Source of the DNA: Mesobacillus zeae
Lineage (GTDB): Bacteria; Bacillota; Bacilli; Bacillales; Cytobacillaceae
DNA: 64,000 nt
Assembly: GCF_003570705.1 (NCBI RefSeq)
Contig: NZ_QWVT01000029.1
Location: forward strand, 62,001 to 126,000
Direction of reading: 5' to 3'
Of this stretch, positions 29,381 through 38,954 are shown piece after piece. Position 1 is the stretch's first letter; the number at the start of each line of letters is the position of its first letter. The position numbers and the translations under genes are program-made. The notes beneath the pieces were generated by a model. The model was not told the origin of the DNA. It did no database searches and saw only the letters and a program-made list of their open reading frames with translations.

Positions 29381-29423
29381 AAAAGGAGTAAGCGCGATTT
29401 AAGCTGCGCTTACTCCTTTTTTA
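29381..29423 (+). terminator. Terminator after murC
   Basis: AAAAGGAGTAAGCGC pairs with GCGCTTACTCCTTTT, followed by a T run. Confidence 0.9.
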
Positions 29424-29453
29424 GGATATTTACGGAAAAATATGCAAAATTAC

Positions 29454-29479
29454 TGAAACTAAAGTTGTTATCCCTCGTA
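29454..29479 (+). promoter_or_regulatory. SigW-type ECF promoter of yknWXYZ
   Basis: The -35 TGAAAC (29454-29459) and -10 CGTA (29476-29479) are separated by exactly 16 bp, the SigW consensus. In Bacillus subtilis the orthologous operon is SigW-controlled. The start codon of yknW is 34 bp downstream. Confidence 0.88.
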
Positions 29480-29512
29480 GTATTATAGGAGAATATGACG
29501 AGGAGGAGAACA

Positions 29513-30181
29513 ATGGAGACACAAACAGAAACAAAAATTGTACATGCGAAGCCTTCTTTGCTGGGGATGTATACAAGCCCGGGAGATCAGTTTGAGAGAA
29601 TAAGAGTGAATCCGAGAATCTGGATGCCTCTGGCGATTGTGACGATTCTTAGTGTAATTGGATCAGCCCTTATTGCAATGGGGATGGATGCGTCCTTTTT
29701 TATCGAAATGGGAACTCCGAAAGATCAGGCAGAAACGGTTGTCGGTTTTACTAAAATCGTGACAGTTATCACAGGTTTCCTCACGCCGATATTTACAGTG
29801 TTGATCAGCAGTGCGATTTATTTGGCTATTGCCAAAATTGCAGGCTCCGAAGTCAAATTTAAACAGCTTTTTTCAATGAATTCTCACATTATGATTATCA
29901 GTATTACAGGACTTATACTAAATGGAATTGTAAACTTGGCAATAGGAGGTAATCCTGAAGTCCTGGTAACTTCCCTTGCTGGACTATTGAATCAGGAGAA
30001 AACAGGGGCGCTTAGTGCGATCGAGCTCTTTTCAATCTGGAATCTAATTCTTGTCGCCATTGGCCTGCAAAAAGTCGGTAGGCTCTCTAAAGGACTTTCT
30101 TGGACTGTTGCCATTATCTTCTTCCTGATTTCTGTTGGCTTCTCAGCATTGAACGGTTTGATAAGTTCGGTGCAGCTATGA
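29513..30181 (+). CDS. yknW: Yip1-domain membrane protein YknW
   Basis: A 222-residue integral membrane protein with about five hydrophobic segments (beginning near residues 38, 75, 120, 160 and 185), of the Yip1 family. In Bacillus subtilis YknW helps assemble the YknXYZ exporter, which protects against the SdpC toxin. AGGAGG lies six bases before the ATG at 29513; the ATG at 29495 overlaps that site. It overlaps yknX by four bases. Confidence 0.9.
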   Translation: METQTETKIVHAKPSLLGMYTSPGDQFERIRVNPRIWMPLAIVTILSVIGSALIAMGMDASFFIEMGTPKDQAETVVGFTKIVTVITGFLTPIFTVLISSAIYLAIAKIAGSEVKFKQLFSMNSHIMIISITGLILNGIVNLAIGGNPEVLVTSLAGLLNQEKTGALSAIELFSIWNLILVAIGLQKVGRLSKGLSWTVAIIFFLISVGFSALNGLISSVQL

Positions 30182-31308
30182 GGAATAAAAAAGTTTGGAT
30201 AGCGGTGGGGGTCGTGGCCCTCATCGCTCTTATGGTGGGTGTCAGTGTTTATCGTCAGGCTTTTGCGGAAGGGCCATCGGTGCAGACAACAGCCTTGAAG
30301 CACGAAGATCTTTCATCAGAGCTAATGATTCCCGGCACTGTAAAGTTGCAATCAGAACAAATTGTCTATGCCTCTCCCGAGAAAGGCAAAGTAAAAGAAA
30401 TCATGGTAAAAGAAGGGCAGGACATTATAAAAGGGACAGTGCTGGTTAAATTTGAGAACCCTGAAATCGAACTCGAAGCCGAGAAAAACAATCTTGCAAT
30501 CGAGACTGGCTACTTAAAAATCAATCAATTGAAGAAACAGCTTGATCAGATGTATGTGAAGAAAAAAGAATTGACCGAGGGAGCAGAAGCCGAAGAAGCG
30601 AAAAAAGAGCTTGATTCAGAGATTGAACAGCTCGAGTCAGAAAAGAAAATGGCTGACCTTGATTTGAAACAAAGCCTCCTTCAAAAAGAACAATTGTCGA
30701 AGCAATTAGAAGAATTAGAGGTTAAAAGTAATATAGACGGTAAAGTGTTTTCAGTAAATGCCGAAACAGAACCATTAGCGGAAGGCGCAGCACCGGAACC
30801 AATCGTTCATGCAGGAAAACTTGAAGACATGGTGATTTCTGGGTTTCTTTCGGAGTTTGATACGCTGAAAGTAAAAGCCGGGCAAAAAGTCAGTATAAAG
30901 ACAGACGCAATTCCTGATCAGAAATGGCAAGGTGAAATTAAGACTGTCAGCACGCTACCCCAGCAGGAACAGCAAAGTATGGATAGCGGGAATCAAGCTG
31001 TCCAATATAAAGTGACAGCAGGGGTCAAGGGTGGAACGGATATGCTGAAGCCGGGGTTCCAGGTGATAATGGAAATAGAGACAGAAAGCAAAAAAGCGAA
31101 TCTTCTGCCCGTGGAAGCTGTTTTGGATGATGGCAATGCGCAATATGTTTACATAGTAAAAAGTGGAGTCGTCAATAAGAAAAAGGTAAAGACGGGCATT
31201 GCTTCAGGAAATAAGATAGAAATATTGGATGGTGTTTCAAAAAAGGACAAAGTCGCGAAAAATGATCTTGAACGTCTTGAAGACGGGATGGAAGTGACTG
31301 TTCAATGA
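30178..31308 (+). CDS. yknX: Membrane fusion protein YknX
   Basis: A 376-residue periplasmic-adaptor-type protein (HlyD/MacA-like). It has one N-terminal membrane anchor ([16 protein letters not shown]), a lipoyl/barrel-sandwich domain split by a coiled coil (about 100-185, rich in Glu/Lys/Leu), and a beta-barrel C-terminal part. It would link the ABC transporter to the wall-facing side. The start overlaps the yknW stop (ATGA), and the next gene overlaps in the same way, so translation is probably coupled. Confidence 0.92.
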   Translation: MRNKKVWIAVGVVALIALMVGVSVYRQAFAEGPSVQTTALKHEDLSSELMIPGTVKLQSEQIVYASPEKGKVKEIMVKEGQDIIKGTVLVKFENPEIELEAEKNNLAIETGYLKINQLKKQLDQMYVKKKELTEGAEAEEAKKELDSEIEQLESEKKMADLDLKQSLLQKEQLSKQLEELEVKSNIDGKVFSVNAETEPLAEGAAPEPIVHAGKLEDMVISGFLSEFDTLKVKAGQKVSIKTDAIPDQKWQGEIKTVSTLPQQEQQSMDSGNQAVQYKVTAGVKGGTDMLKPGFQVIMEIETESKKANLLPVEAVLDDGNAQYVYIVKSGVVNKKKVKTGIASGNKIEILDGVSKKDKVAKNDLERLEDGMEVTVQ

Positions 31309-31997
31309 TCGCTCTTGAATCCATTTCGAAAGTGTACACCATTGGAAAAGAAAATGTGCATGTCCTGAATAACATTAACCTTGAAATACAACAAGGTGAG
31401 TTCGTTGCAATCATGGGACCATCCGGTTCAGGGAAATCAACCTTGATGAATATGATCGGCTGCCTGGATAAGCCATCTGAAGGCTCTTACTATCTTGGCG
31501 GTGAGGATGTTTCTGGATACAAAGATAACGAGTTGGCAAAAGTCCGGAACCAATCGATCGGGTTTGTTTTTCAGCAGTTTCATTTACTCCCAAGGTTGAC
31601 CGCATTGAAAAATGTTGAGCTACCGATGATTTATGCAGGCATGAAAAAGGATGAACGCATCGAAAAAGCAAAGGAAGCACTTCGTAAGGTGGGGCTTGAA
31701 GATAGGATGGACCATTTGCCCAATGCTTTGTCCGGCGGCCAGAAACAGCGAGTAGCCATTGCAAGGGCAATTGTGAATAATCCTAAATTGATACTGGCGG
31801 ATGAACCGACTGGGGCGCTTGATACGAAGACAAGCACCTCCATCATGGAGCTCTTCAACAAATTAAATGAAGAAGGAACGACGATCATTGTTGTTACCCA
31901 TGAACCGGAGGTAGCAGAATACGCCCGGCGGACAATCATGGTCAGGGATGGGATGATCCAGTCGGCATCCATGAAGAGTAAGGGGGCAGAGCAGTGA
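31305..31997 (+). CDS. yknY: ABC transporter ATPase YknY
   Basis: A 230-residue ATPase of the MacB/LolD class. Walker [10 protein letters not shown] is near 39-47, the signature [15 protein letters not shown] near 143-157, and Walker [12 protein letters not shown] near 164-174. It powers the YknZ permease. It overlaps yknX and yknZ by four bases each. Confidence 0.95.
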   Translation: MIALESISKVYTIGKENVHVLNNINLEIQQGEFVAIMGPSGSGKSTLMNMIGCLDKPSEGSYYLGGEDVSGYKDNELAKVRNQSIGFVFQQFHLLPRLTALKNVELPMIYAGMKKDERIEKAKEALRKVGLEDRMDHLPNALSGGQKQRVAIARAIVNNPKLILADEPTGALDTKTSTSIMELFNKLNEEGTTIIVVTHEPEVAEYARRTIMVRDGMIQSASMKSKGAEQ

Positions 31998-33187
31998 AGT
32001 TTATGGAGAATATATCCATGGCACTTGGTTCCCTTAAAGCTCACAAAATGCGGAGTATTTTGACGATGCTTGGCATTATCATAGGCGTAGGTGCTGTCAT
32101 TATTGTCGTTGCGATAGGGCAGGGCGGTGAAGCGATGCTGAAATCCCAAATTTCGGGGTCAGGCAATACAGTCGAGCTCTTCTTCCAGCCTTCTGAAGAA
32201 GAGATGAGGGTAAATCCAAATATCATGAATCAGCCCCCTTTCAGGCAAGAAGATGTCCGTGCTTTGGAAGGCATACCCGAGGTGAAGAAAGTTGTTACAA
32301 GCAGTTCTCAGTTTTCTTCTGTGAGCTATAAAGAAAAATCAGCCGAAGCATCCATAACGGGGATAAATAATGCTTATTTAGAATTAAATGATTTAAAGGT
32401 GAATAAAGGAAGAAGTTTTTCTGCTTCTGATTTTCTTGGCGGCCGGCGGGTTGGCCTGATTAGCCATTCAACAAAGGAAGAATTGTTTAAAGAACAATCA
32501 CCAATAGGCCAAATCATCAAGATAGCCAACCAGCCTGTTGAAGTGATTGGTGTACTAGAAAAGCCGACCGGTTTGTTTGGTTTTAGTTCCGTGGAAGTAT
32601 ACATGCCGATTCAGACATGGAGAACGGTTTATGGGAAGAGTGAGTTTTCGCAAATCACCCTCCAGGCAGCCTCGGCAGACGAACTGCAAAAAGCAGGAAA
32701 AAAGGCTGCCAGACTTTTAAATACTCTTCATAATACTGAAGACTCTTACCAGGTGGTAAATATGGAGGAGATTGCAGAGGGAATAGGCCAGGTTACCAGG
32801 ATTATGACATTGATTATCGGAAGCATCGCGGGAATTTCGCTGTTTGTCGGAGGAATTGGTGTCATGAATATTATGCTCGTTTCTGTAACTGAAAGAACGA
32901 GGGAAATTGGAATCCGAATGGCATTGGGGGCAACGAGAGGCCAGGTGATGACGCAATTTTTGATTGAATCCATCACCCTAACGCTGATTGGAGGAATGAT
33001 CGGTATACTCGTCGGCTGGGGAGTTGCTTCTCTTGTTAGCGTATTCGCTGGTTGGCCATCCCTTATTTCCTGGCAAGTGGTTGCTGGAGGCGTATTATTT
33101 TCAATGGTCATCGGTGTTGTGTTTGGGCTATTGCCTGCAAACAAGGCATCAAAGCTGGATCCTATCGAGTCGCTCAGATATGAATAA
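31994..33187 (+). CDS. yknZ: MacB-type ABC transporter permease YknZ
   Basis: A 397-residue permease. One N-terminal membrane segment follows [17 protein letters not shown], then a MacB periplasmic domain (about 45-240), then three C-terminal membrane segments of the FtsX type (from about 265). It shares the conserved [18 protein letters not shown]. The start is a GTG overlapping the yknY stop. Likely substrate: toxic peptides such as SdpC, by homology. Confidence 0.93.
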   Translation: MKFMENISMALGSLKAHKMRSILTMLGIIIGVGAVIIVVAIGQGGEAMLKSQISGSGNTVELFFQPSEEEMRVNPNIMNQPPFRQEDVRALEGIPEVKKVVTSSSQFSSVSYKEKSAEASITGINNAYLELNDLKVNKGRSFSASDFLGGRRVGLISHSTKEELFKEQSPIGQIIKIANQPVEVIGVLEKPTGLFGFSSVEVYMPIQTWRTVYGKSEFSQITLQAASADELQKAGKKAARLLNTLHNTEDSYQVVNMEEIAEGIGQVTRIMTLIIGSIAGISLFVGGIGVMNIMLVSVTERTREIGIRMALGATRGQVMTQFLIESITLTLIGGMIGILVGWGVASLVSVFAGWPSLISWQVVAGGVLFSMVIGVVFGLLPANKASKLDPIESLRYE

Positions 33188-33191
33188 AGAG

Positions 33192-33219
33192 AAAAGGCAT
33201 CGGATTCGATGCCTTTTTC
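33192..33219. terminator. Bidirectional terminator between yknZ and the aminopeptidase gene
   Basis: AAAAGGCATCG/CGATGCCTTTTT with a 4-base loop. Confidence 0.9.
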
Positions 33220-33227
33220 ATTGTTGG

Positions 33228-34343
33228 CTATTTCAGATTTTCCGGATTCAATCCTTCCAGCTCTGGAAGTACGAAGCGGCCATCTTTGCGGATTAATACA
33301 TCATCAAAATAAATTTCTCCTCCGCCATATTCAGGGCGCTGGATGTTGACCATATCCCAGTGTATGTTTGAATGGTTTCCATTGAATGCATCGTCATAGC
33401 ACTGGCCTGGCGTGAAATGGAAACTTCCATCGATTTTTTCATCGAAAAGAATGTCCTGCATAGGGTTCTGGATATAAGGGTTAACGCCGATTGCAAATTC
33501 ACCGATATAGCGAGCTCCTTCATCTGTATCGAAAATCTTGTTGATCCGCTCACTGTCATTTGCTGTGGCTTCGATTATTTTTCCATCTTTGAAGGTTAGG
33601 CGGACATTTTCGAATGTAAAGCCGTGATAGGGTGACGGCGTGTTATAGGTAATGGTGCCATTCACAGAGTCCCTGACCGGTGCTGTGTAAACTTCTCCAT
33701 CTGGAATGTTTAGCTCACCTGCACACTTAACTGCCTTGATATTCTTAATGGAAAAACTAAGGTCTGTTCCAGGGCCGGTAAGCCTTACTTTATCCGTCCT
33801 GTCCATAAGATTGGCAAGGCTGTCCATCGCTTTATCCATTTTTCCATAATCAAGATTGCAAACATTAAAGTAGAAATCTTCAAATGATTCAGTGCTCATC
33901 TTGGCCAGCTGCGCCATTGAAGCGTTTGGATAGCGGAGAACAACCCATTTTGTTTTTGGTACACGAATGTCTCTATGTACTTTTTTTCCAATTGTTGAGC
34001 CATGGATTTTCATTTTGTCATCAGGCACATCGGCATGTTCGTTGATGTTATCGCCAGAGCGCAGGCCAATATAGGCATCCATTTCATTCATGACATTTGC
34101 CTCGAAGTCGGCCATCATGCTGAATTGCTCTTCCTTCGCCCCAAGCAGCAGTGCCCTGTCAACCTGCTGGTCTTTTAATAGTACAAACGGGAAACCGCCA
34201 GCCTCATAGGCCTCTTTTACCAAGGCAGTCACCAGCTCGCGTTGCAGGCCGAAGTTTTCAATCAGCACCTTTTCTCCTTTTTGGAGCTTAACTGAATAAT
34301 TAATCAGATTTTTGGCAAGTTTTTCGATACGCGGGTCCTTCAT
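33228..34343 (-). CDS. ampS: M29 family aminopeptidase (AmpS-like)
   Basis: A 371-residue metallo-aminopeptidase of the thermophilic aminopeptidase family. Diagnostic segments: IPDGEVYTAP (about 225-234, metal-binding Glu), IGEFAIGVNP (about 288-297), and HFTPGQCYDDAFNGNHSNIH near 319-338. It removes N-terminal residues from peptides in the cytoplasm. It is slightly shorter than the usual ~410 residues. GGAGG-like sequence precedes the ATG. It is a single gene, convergent with yknWXYZ. Confidence 0.9.
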   Translation of the reverse strand: MKDPRIEKLAKNLINYSVKLQKGEKVLIENFGLQRELVTALVKEAYEAGGFPFVLLKDQQVDRALLLGAKEEQFSMMADFEANVMNEMDAYIGLRSGDNINEHADVPDDKMKIHGSTIGKKVHRDIRVPKTKWVVLRYPNASMAQLAKMSTESFEDFYFNVCNLDYGKMDKAMDSLANLMDRTDKVRLTGPGTDLSFSIKNIKAVKCAGELNIPDGEVYTAPVRDSVNGTITYNTPSPYHGFTFENVRLTFKDGKIIEATANDSERINKIFDTDEGARYIGEFAIGVNPYIQNPMQDILFDEKIDGSFHFTPGQCYDDAFNGNHSNIHWDMVNIQRPEYGGGEIYFDDVLIRKDGRFVLPELEGLNPENLK

Positions 34344-34480
34344 CCTGTAACCTCCATTGACTTTTTTTAAAACATAATATTATTGTAACCGAATCTACTG
34401 GATTTTGCTGAATCTAATCCTTATGATAAAAGAAGAAGGAATAGGAAATCATGGTTATGGGAATACAAAGGAACGATATG

Positions 34481-34506
34481 GTTTTATGTCCTGTATGTCC
34501 GGGTAA
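34481..34506 (+). promoter_or_regulatory. SigB-type general-stress promoter of ytxGHJ
   Basis: The -35 GTTTTA (34481-34486) and -10 GGGTAA (34501-34506) with a 14-bp spacer fit the SigB pattern GTTTAA-N13-15-GGGWAW. The Bacillus subtilis ytxGHJ operon is SigB-dependent. Confidence 0.72.
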
Positions 34507-34538
34507 GAAAGAAGTAAGCTAACGGAGGTGTTCAACAC

Positions 34539-35018
34539 ATGGAAATTATTTTGTATTTGAGCGTTGCTGTCATCGCGGTTGCGTTTTTGGTTCTCGTTAT
34601 CTATCTGGCAAAAACACTAAACTCGCTGCAATCTACGCTGGATAGTGCAGCTCATACTCTTTCGGGCCTTGAAAGGCAACTGGACGGAGTTACAAAGGAG
34701 ACAGCGCTCTTACTACATAAAACCAATACGCTGGCAGATGACATTCAAAAGAAATCGGAGAGTCTAAACGGAGTGGTTGACGCGGTAAAGGATGTCGGTA
34801 ATTCAGTTCAAAAGTTCAATCAATCTATCCACAGCATTTCTTCTGCAGTGAATCAACAGATTGACAAAAATCAGGACAAGATTTCCCAGGTTGTCCAATG
34901 GAGCAATGTTTTTCTTGAACTGAAAGACAAATGGAAAACAAGGCGTTCAACACCCATTCAGCACCAGCTAGAAAGGGAAGATATTGTATCAAGAAACAAG
35001 GATAGGGCAAATTATTAA
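34539..35018 (+). CDS. ytxG: General stress protein YtxG (DUF948)
   Basis: A 159-residue protein with an N-terminal transmembrane helix (about 4-25) followed by a long amphipathic coiled-coil-like region (about 28-120). This is the DUF948 architecture. It is the first gene of the ytxGHJ stress operon. ACGGAGGTG precedes the ATG. Molecular function is unknown. Confidence 0.88.
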   Translation: MEIILYLSVAVIAVAFLVLVIYLAKTLNSLQSTLDSAAHTLSGLERQLDGVTKETALLLHKTNTLADDIQKKSESLNGVVDAVKDVGNSVQKFNQSIHSISSAVNQQIDKNQDKISQVVQWSNVFLELKDKWKTRRSTPIQHQLEREDIVSRNKDRANY

Positions 35019-35032
35019 AAAGGAGGATGACT

Positions 35033-35497
35033 ATGAACAGGGAATATAACAGCAAAATGAATAGTGAAAGCAGTTCAAGGGATTTTGTAACAGGTGCTGT
35101 CATTGGCGGTCTTGCAGGCGCTCTTGCGGCTTTGCTCCTCGCCCCAAAATCAGGAAGGGAAATGAGAAGTTGCTTGAATGATCAAACGACAACCATTCTT
35201 GGAAAAACAGATAAGCTGCGTCAAGCAGCTATGGCAAAAAGCGGTGAACTAGCATCTGTAGCTAAAGATAAGGCCAGTACATTGACACAGCAATCTGCTA
35301 ATCTCCTCAACAAGGTAAAGGGCGGTAATTCTGAAGGAAACGAAGGACCTGCCGGAGACTTGGATAATGTTACAACTTCAATGGCCGAGACAAACAGCAT
35401 GGGCCAGACACATACAGCAACTGGCGAAGAAATCCAGAAAAAGCTTGCGGAAACCCAAAAGGCTTTTGATGAAACAGAAAATAAACTGAATCAGTAA
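35033..35497 (+). CDS. ytxH: General stress protein YtxH
   Basis: A 154-residue YtxH-like protein. A glycine-rich membrane segment (GAVIGGLAGALAALLLAPKSG, about 22-42) is followed by a helical hydrophilic tail with LEA-like alanine/lysine composition. The second ATG (35033) is chosen, as the first (35027) overlaps AAGGAGG. It lies 14 bp after ytxG. The extended Gly/Thr/Glu-rich tail past residue 100 is poorly conserved. Confidence 0.88.
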   Translation: MNREYNSKMNSESSSRDFVTGAVIGGLAGALAALLLAPKSGREMRSCLNDQTTTILGKTDKLRQAAMAKSGELASVAKDKASTLTQQSANLLNKVKGGNSEGNEGPAGDLDNVTTSMAETNSMGQTHTATGEEIQKKLAETQKAFDETENKLNQ

Positions 35498-35510
35498 ATT
35501 TGTCTTCAAG

Positions 35511-35549
35511 ACGGTGAAGTGATAAAATTGCTTCACCGTTTATTTTTTG
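35511..35549 (+). terminator. Terminator-like hairpin between ytxH and ytxJ
   Basis: ACGGTGAAG/CTTCACCGT stem with TTTATTTTTTG. It could lower ytxJ expression relative to ytxGH. Confidence 0.8.
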
Positions 35550-35574
35550 TCATGACAAGGGGAGTGGAATTCTA

Positions 35575-35904
35575 ATGTTAAATAAGATTGAGACCGTAGC
35601 GGATTTTACAGCGCTTACCGAGCAGGGGCAGCCATTTTATTTATTAAAGCATAGCCTAACTTGCCCGATTAGCCAGTCAGCCTATGAGGAATTCGAAAAA
35701 TTTTCAGCACTTCCGGATGCCCAGTGTTATTATCTGGCAGTACAGGAAGCGAGACTTTTGTCTGGCCATATAGCCGATGAATTTCAGATTAAGCACGAAT
35801 CACCGCAGGCTATTATGTTTGTCGGCTCTAATCCAGTATGGCACGCCTCACATTGGAAAATTACAGAAAGTGCGCTTCTGGCGGCATTTGAAGAAAACAA
35901 GTAA
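35575..35904 (+). CDS. ytxJ: Bacillithiol-system redox protein YtxJ
   Basis: A 109-residue thioredoxin-fold protein (DUF2847) with a single-cysteine motif CPIS at about 30-33, preceded by LLKHSLT. YtxJ is a monothiol bacilliredoxin-like protein linked to de-bacillithiolation. ACAAGGGGAGTGG precedes the ATG. It is part of the stress operon but separated by an internal hairpin. Confidence 0.9.
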   Translation: MLNKIETVADFTALTEQGQPFYLLKHSLTCPISQSAYEEFEKFSALPDAQCYYLAVQEARLLSGHIADEFQIKHESPQAIMFVGSNPVWHASHWKITESALLAAFEENK

Positions 35905-35930
35905 GCATCCATGATTTATGGATGCTTTTG
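35903..35930 (+). terminator. Terminator after ytxJ
   Basis: AAGCATCCAT/ATGGATGCTTTT stem. Confidence 0.85.
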
Positions 35931-35990
35931 TATATCAATAACCGGTCATCACTTTAACGCTTAAAAGCGTTTAATTAATAAAGATAATTG

Positions 35991-36019
35991 GTGACAATCA
36001 TTGGGGAATGCTATATAAT
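35991..36019 (+). promoter_or_regulatory. SigA promoter of the DAHP synthase gene
   Basis: -35 GTGACA (35991-35996), 17-bp spacer, -10 TATAAT (36014-36019). A perfect inverted repeat AACGCTT-AA-AAGCGTT lies just upstream at 35956-35971. Confidence 0.75.
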
Positions 36020-36061
36020 TACGTAATAAAATAGTAGCGATAGTGAAAGGACGGGGACGAT

Positions 36062-37138
36062 ATGGGTAATAATGAACTGGATCAGCTTAGGAAACGCGTA
36101 GATGAATTGAATTTGCAGCTTCTTTCCCTTATTAATGAAAGGGCGCTTTTAGTCCAGGAAATTGGGCGCGCCAAGGAAACCCAGGGAGTATACCGTTATG
36201 ACCCTGTCCGTGAGCGGCACATGCTTGATTTAATCAAGGAAAATAACAATGGGCCGTTTGAGAGCTCAACCGTTGAGCATTTATTCAAGGAAATTTTCAA
36301 GGCGGGGCTGGAACTTCAGGCGGATGACCACCGGAAAGCTTTGCTTGTTTCCCGGAAGAAAAAACCGGAAGATACGATTGTGGAAGTAAACGGAGAAAAA
36401 ATCGGCGACGGCTTTCCGCACTTCGTCTTCGGCCCATGTTCAGTAGAATCGTACGAACAAGTGGCTAAGGTGGCAGCGAGCGTTAAGGAAAAAGGGTTTA
36501 AGCTGCTTCGCGGCGGCGCCTATAAACCAAGGACTTCACCGTATGACTTCCAGGGGCTCGGGCTTGAAGGCCTGAAAATCCTTAAAAGGGTTGCTAAGGA
36601 GTACGACTTGGGTGTCATTAGCGAAATTGTTCATCCAAATGATATCGAGACGGCAGTTGAATACCTTGATGTGATTCAAATCGGCGCTAGGAACATGCAG
36701 AATTTTGAACTGCTTAAAGCAGCGGGAGCAGCTGATAAGCCTGTTCTTTTGAAAAGAGGGCTTTCCGCAACTATTGAGGAGTTCATTAATGCAGCTGAAT
36801 ACATTATGGCGCAGGGAAATGGCAATATCATTTTGTGCGAACGCGGAATCCGGACATATGAGCGTGCTACAAGGAATACGCTGGATATTTCAGCTGTCCC
36901 AATTCTCAAGCAGGAAACGCATCTTCCTGTTATGGTGGATGTTACGCACTCCACAGGAAGAAGGGACCTCCTTCTTCCAGCAGCAAAAGCGGCTATTGCC
37001 ATCGGAGCTGACGGTGTAATGGCCGAGGTTCACCCTGACCCGGCGGTTGCACTTTCTGACAATGCGCAGCAGATGGATCTTAAACAGTTTGACGATTTTG
37101 TCACTGCTCTGCAGGAAGCATCTTTTATCCGCCTGTAA
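36062..37138 (+). CDS. aroA: Bifunctional chorismate mutase / DAHP synthase
   Basis: A 358-residue fusion (named aroA in Bacillus subtilis). An AroQ-type chorismate mutase occupies about 1-90 ([20 protein letters not shown]), and a type I-beta 3-deoxy-7-phosphoheptulonate synthase about 105-358. The latter has FGPCSVES (about 122-129), [15 protein letters not shown] (about 150-164) and metal-binding DVTHSTGRR. It makes the first shikimate-pathway intermediate. The mutase domain allows feedback inhibition by chorismate and prephenate. AAAGGACGGGG precedes the ATG. Confidence 0.96.
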   Translation: MGNNELDQLRKRVDELNLQLLSLINERALLVQEIGRAKETQGVYRYDPVRERHMLDLIKENNNGPFESSTVEHLFKEIFKAGLELQADDHRKALLVSRKKKPEDTIVEVNGEKIGDGFPHFVFGPCSVESYEQVAKVAASVKEKGFKLLRGGAYKPRTSPYDFQGLGLEGLKILKRVAKEYDLGVISEIVHPNDIETAVEYLDVIQIGARNMQNFELLKAAGAADKPVLLKRGLSATIEEFINAAEYIMAQGNGNIILCERGIRTYERATRNTLDISAVPILKQETHLPVMVDVTHSTGRRDLLLPAAKAAIAIGADGVMAEVHPDPAVALSDNAQQMDLKQFDDFVTALQEASFIRL

Positions 37139-37148
37139 TATTCATGCC

Positions 37149-37181
37149 AAAAGCCTCTCCATTATTTTGGGGAGGCTTTTA
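37149..37181 (+). terminator. Terminator after the DAHP synthase gene
   Basis: AAAGCCTCTCC/GGGGAGGCTTTT stem. Confidence 0.87.
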
Positions 37182-37383
37182 TCATGCTGAGTGGCTTAAT
37201 AACTTGAAATGCAAAATTTAGAGATACTTCACATTGCGTGAAATGAAAGGATATCGTATCATAAGGGCATAATTAAATCTTGTTTACAGTATCACAAACT
37301 CGAAAAAATGTTTATTAGCGCTTCAATTGCTGTAGAATAAGATAATACACAAGCATGCCCGAGATAAAGGAGTGAAAGTGTTC

Positions 37384-38382
37384 ATGAATATAACAATATA
37401 TGATGTAGCGAGAGAGGCAAATGTTTCAATGGCAACGGTTTCCCGCGTAGTAAATGGCAACCCGAATGTAAAGCCTGCCACGAGGAAGAAAGTAGTCGAA
37501 GTGATTGACCGGCTTGGTTACCGCCCGAACGCTGTTGCGAGGGGACTTGCAAGCAAGAAAACAACAACTGTCGGCGTTATCATTCCTGATATTTCGAGTC
37601 CTTTTTTTGCAGAGATGACTCGCGGAATAGAGGATATTGCAACAATGTATAAATACAATATCATCTTGAGTAACTCTGACCAGAATATGGATAAGGAGCT
37701 GCACCTTCTGAACACAATGCTTGGGAAGCAGGTAGACGGCATTGTTTTTATGGGCGGGAACATTACTTCTGACCATGTGGAAGAATTTAAAAAGTCGCCA
37801 GTTCCCATTGTTCTTGCAGGATCGATTGAAGAAACTGAAACGATTCCTTCCGTTAATATTGATTATGAAACAGCAACATATGATTCGGTCATGGCACTTG
37901 TCAAAAAAGGCCATAAGAAAATTGCGTTTGTCATCGGCCCATATCATGAACCAATCAACAAGGAAAAAAAATTGGTTGGCTATAAAAGAGCGATTGAGGA
38001 ATCAGGCTATACAGTTGATGAGAATCTTATCGTTGAAGGTGACTATACATATGACTCAGGCATTGAAGCTATTGAGAAGCTGCTTGAGCTCAATGATAAG
38101 CCATCTGCCACCATTGTCGGCTCAGACGAAATGGCGTTAGGTGTGGTCCACGGAGCAATGGACAATGGATATAAGGTGCCGGAGGATTTCGAGGTCATCA
38201 GTTCAGACAACACAAGGCTCGCCCTTATGGTAAGGCCGCAGCTTACAAGTGTTGTCCAGCCTCTTTATGATATTGGGGCTGTGTCGATGAGGCTTTTGAC
38301 AAAGCTGATGAACAAAGAGGCAGTACATGGTCATACCGTCATCCTTCCTCACAGGATTGAATACCGGGATTCAACAAAATAA
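37384..38382 (+). CDS. ccpA: Catabolite control protein A
   Basis: A 332-residue LacI-family regulator. The N-terminal HTH begins [20 protein letters not shown], with hinge helix [12 protein letters not shown] near 50-61, then a periplasmic-binding-protein-like sensor domain. With HPr-Ser46-P it binds cre sites to repress or activate carbon genes. The ATG at 37384 matches the family N terminus; the GTG at 37372 is inside the ribosome-binding site. The order after the DAHP synthase gene is conserved, but the motPS genes seen downstream in Bacillus subtilis are absent. Nearby cre-like sites lie at acuA and acsA. Confidence 0.97.
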   Translation: MNITIYDVAREANVSMATVSRVVNGNPNVKPATRKKVVEVIDRLGYRPNAVARGLASKKTTTVGVIIPDISSPFFAEMTRGIEDIATMYKYNIILSNSDQNMDKELHLLNTMLGKQVDGIVFMGGNITSDHVEEFKKSPVPIVLAGSIEETETIPSVNIDYETATYDSVMALVKKGHKKIAFVIGPYHEPINKEKKLVGYKRAIEESGYTVDENLIVEGDYTYDSGIEAIEKLLELNDKPSATIVGSDEMALGVVHGAMDNGYKVPEDFEVISSDNTRLALMVRPQLTSVVQPLYDIGAVSMRLLTKLMNKEAVHGHTVILPHRIEYRDSTK

Positions 38383-38399
38383 ATAGGTTACAAAACAAA

Positions 38400-38429
38400 A
38401 CGGCCATCCTTAACTTAAGGTTGGCCGTC
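38400..38429. terminator. Hairpin after ccpA
   Basis: ACGGCCA(T)CCTTAA / TTAAGG(T)TGGCCGT. It lacks a T run on the plus strand but has TTTTGTTTTG on the minus strand, so it may not act as a ccpA terminator. Confidence 0.5.
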
Positions 38430-38683
38430 AGAATATAGAAAAACGGATACTTTTTAGATTTGAAGTAAGATTAAGCAAAAAAAAGATTGTCATTGCCTAG
38501 CTAATTTAGCTGGGAAAAGGCGATCTTTTTGTTTATGGCCTTTTTAGAAGATTTTTTCGGTGAATGTGGTTGCTTTCTAGAATATTGAGGAGGAAAATAC
38601 ACTTTTATCCTCATTTTCGGCAAGTAGTATTGCCGGGCCCGTTTGTAACCGGATTCACAAATGCATTTTAAGATGGATTTTGG

Positions 38684-38767
38684 TTTATTAAGCCGCATAT
38701 CTACGATTACGCCCACCCTATCTACGGTGATGCTCGTTCTATCTAAGGTAAAACCCATTCTATCTAC
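38684..38767 (-). repeat. 21-bp tandem repeat, four units
   Basis: Four units end at 38704, 38725, 38746 and 38767. On the minus strand each starts GTAGATAG or TTAGATAG. If translated they give heptads VDRMGFT, LDRTSIT, VDRVGVI and VDMRLNK. Confidence 0.85.
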
Positions 38768-38879
38768 AATTGCAGTAAAAAATCCCCATATCGATTCAGA
38801 TTAAATCGTATTTCCTGTTAAAAATTTAAACTGTCTCATTAAGATCTGAGCGAAGCACATTAAGTCTCCCGACAGTCTG

Positions 38880-38911
38880 AAGGCCACCCCTTCAAAAGGG
38901 ATGGCCTTTTT
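38880..38911 (+). terminator. Orphan plus-strand terminator
   Basis: AAGGCCAcCCCTT pairs with AAGGGaTGGCCTT with a 3-base loop, then TTTTTC. No plus-strand gene lies within 490 bp upstream. Confidence 0.75.
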
Positions 38912-38954
38912 CTCATAAGATAAGAAGACTACTCTCCAGCTTAGCTCCTGTGCA

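Noticed and set aside
38501-38758. Minus-strand 85-codon frame over the 21-bp repeat
   Set aside because: No ribosome-binding site, overlaps a terminator-like hairpin, and its start lies inside the tandem repeat. It is kept only as a repeat finding.
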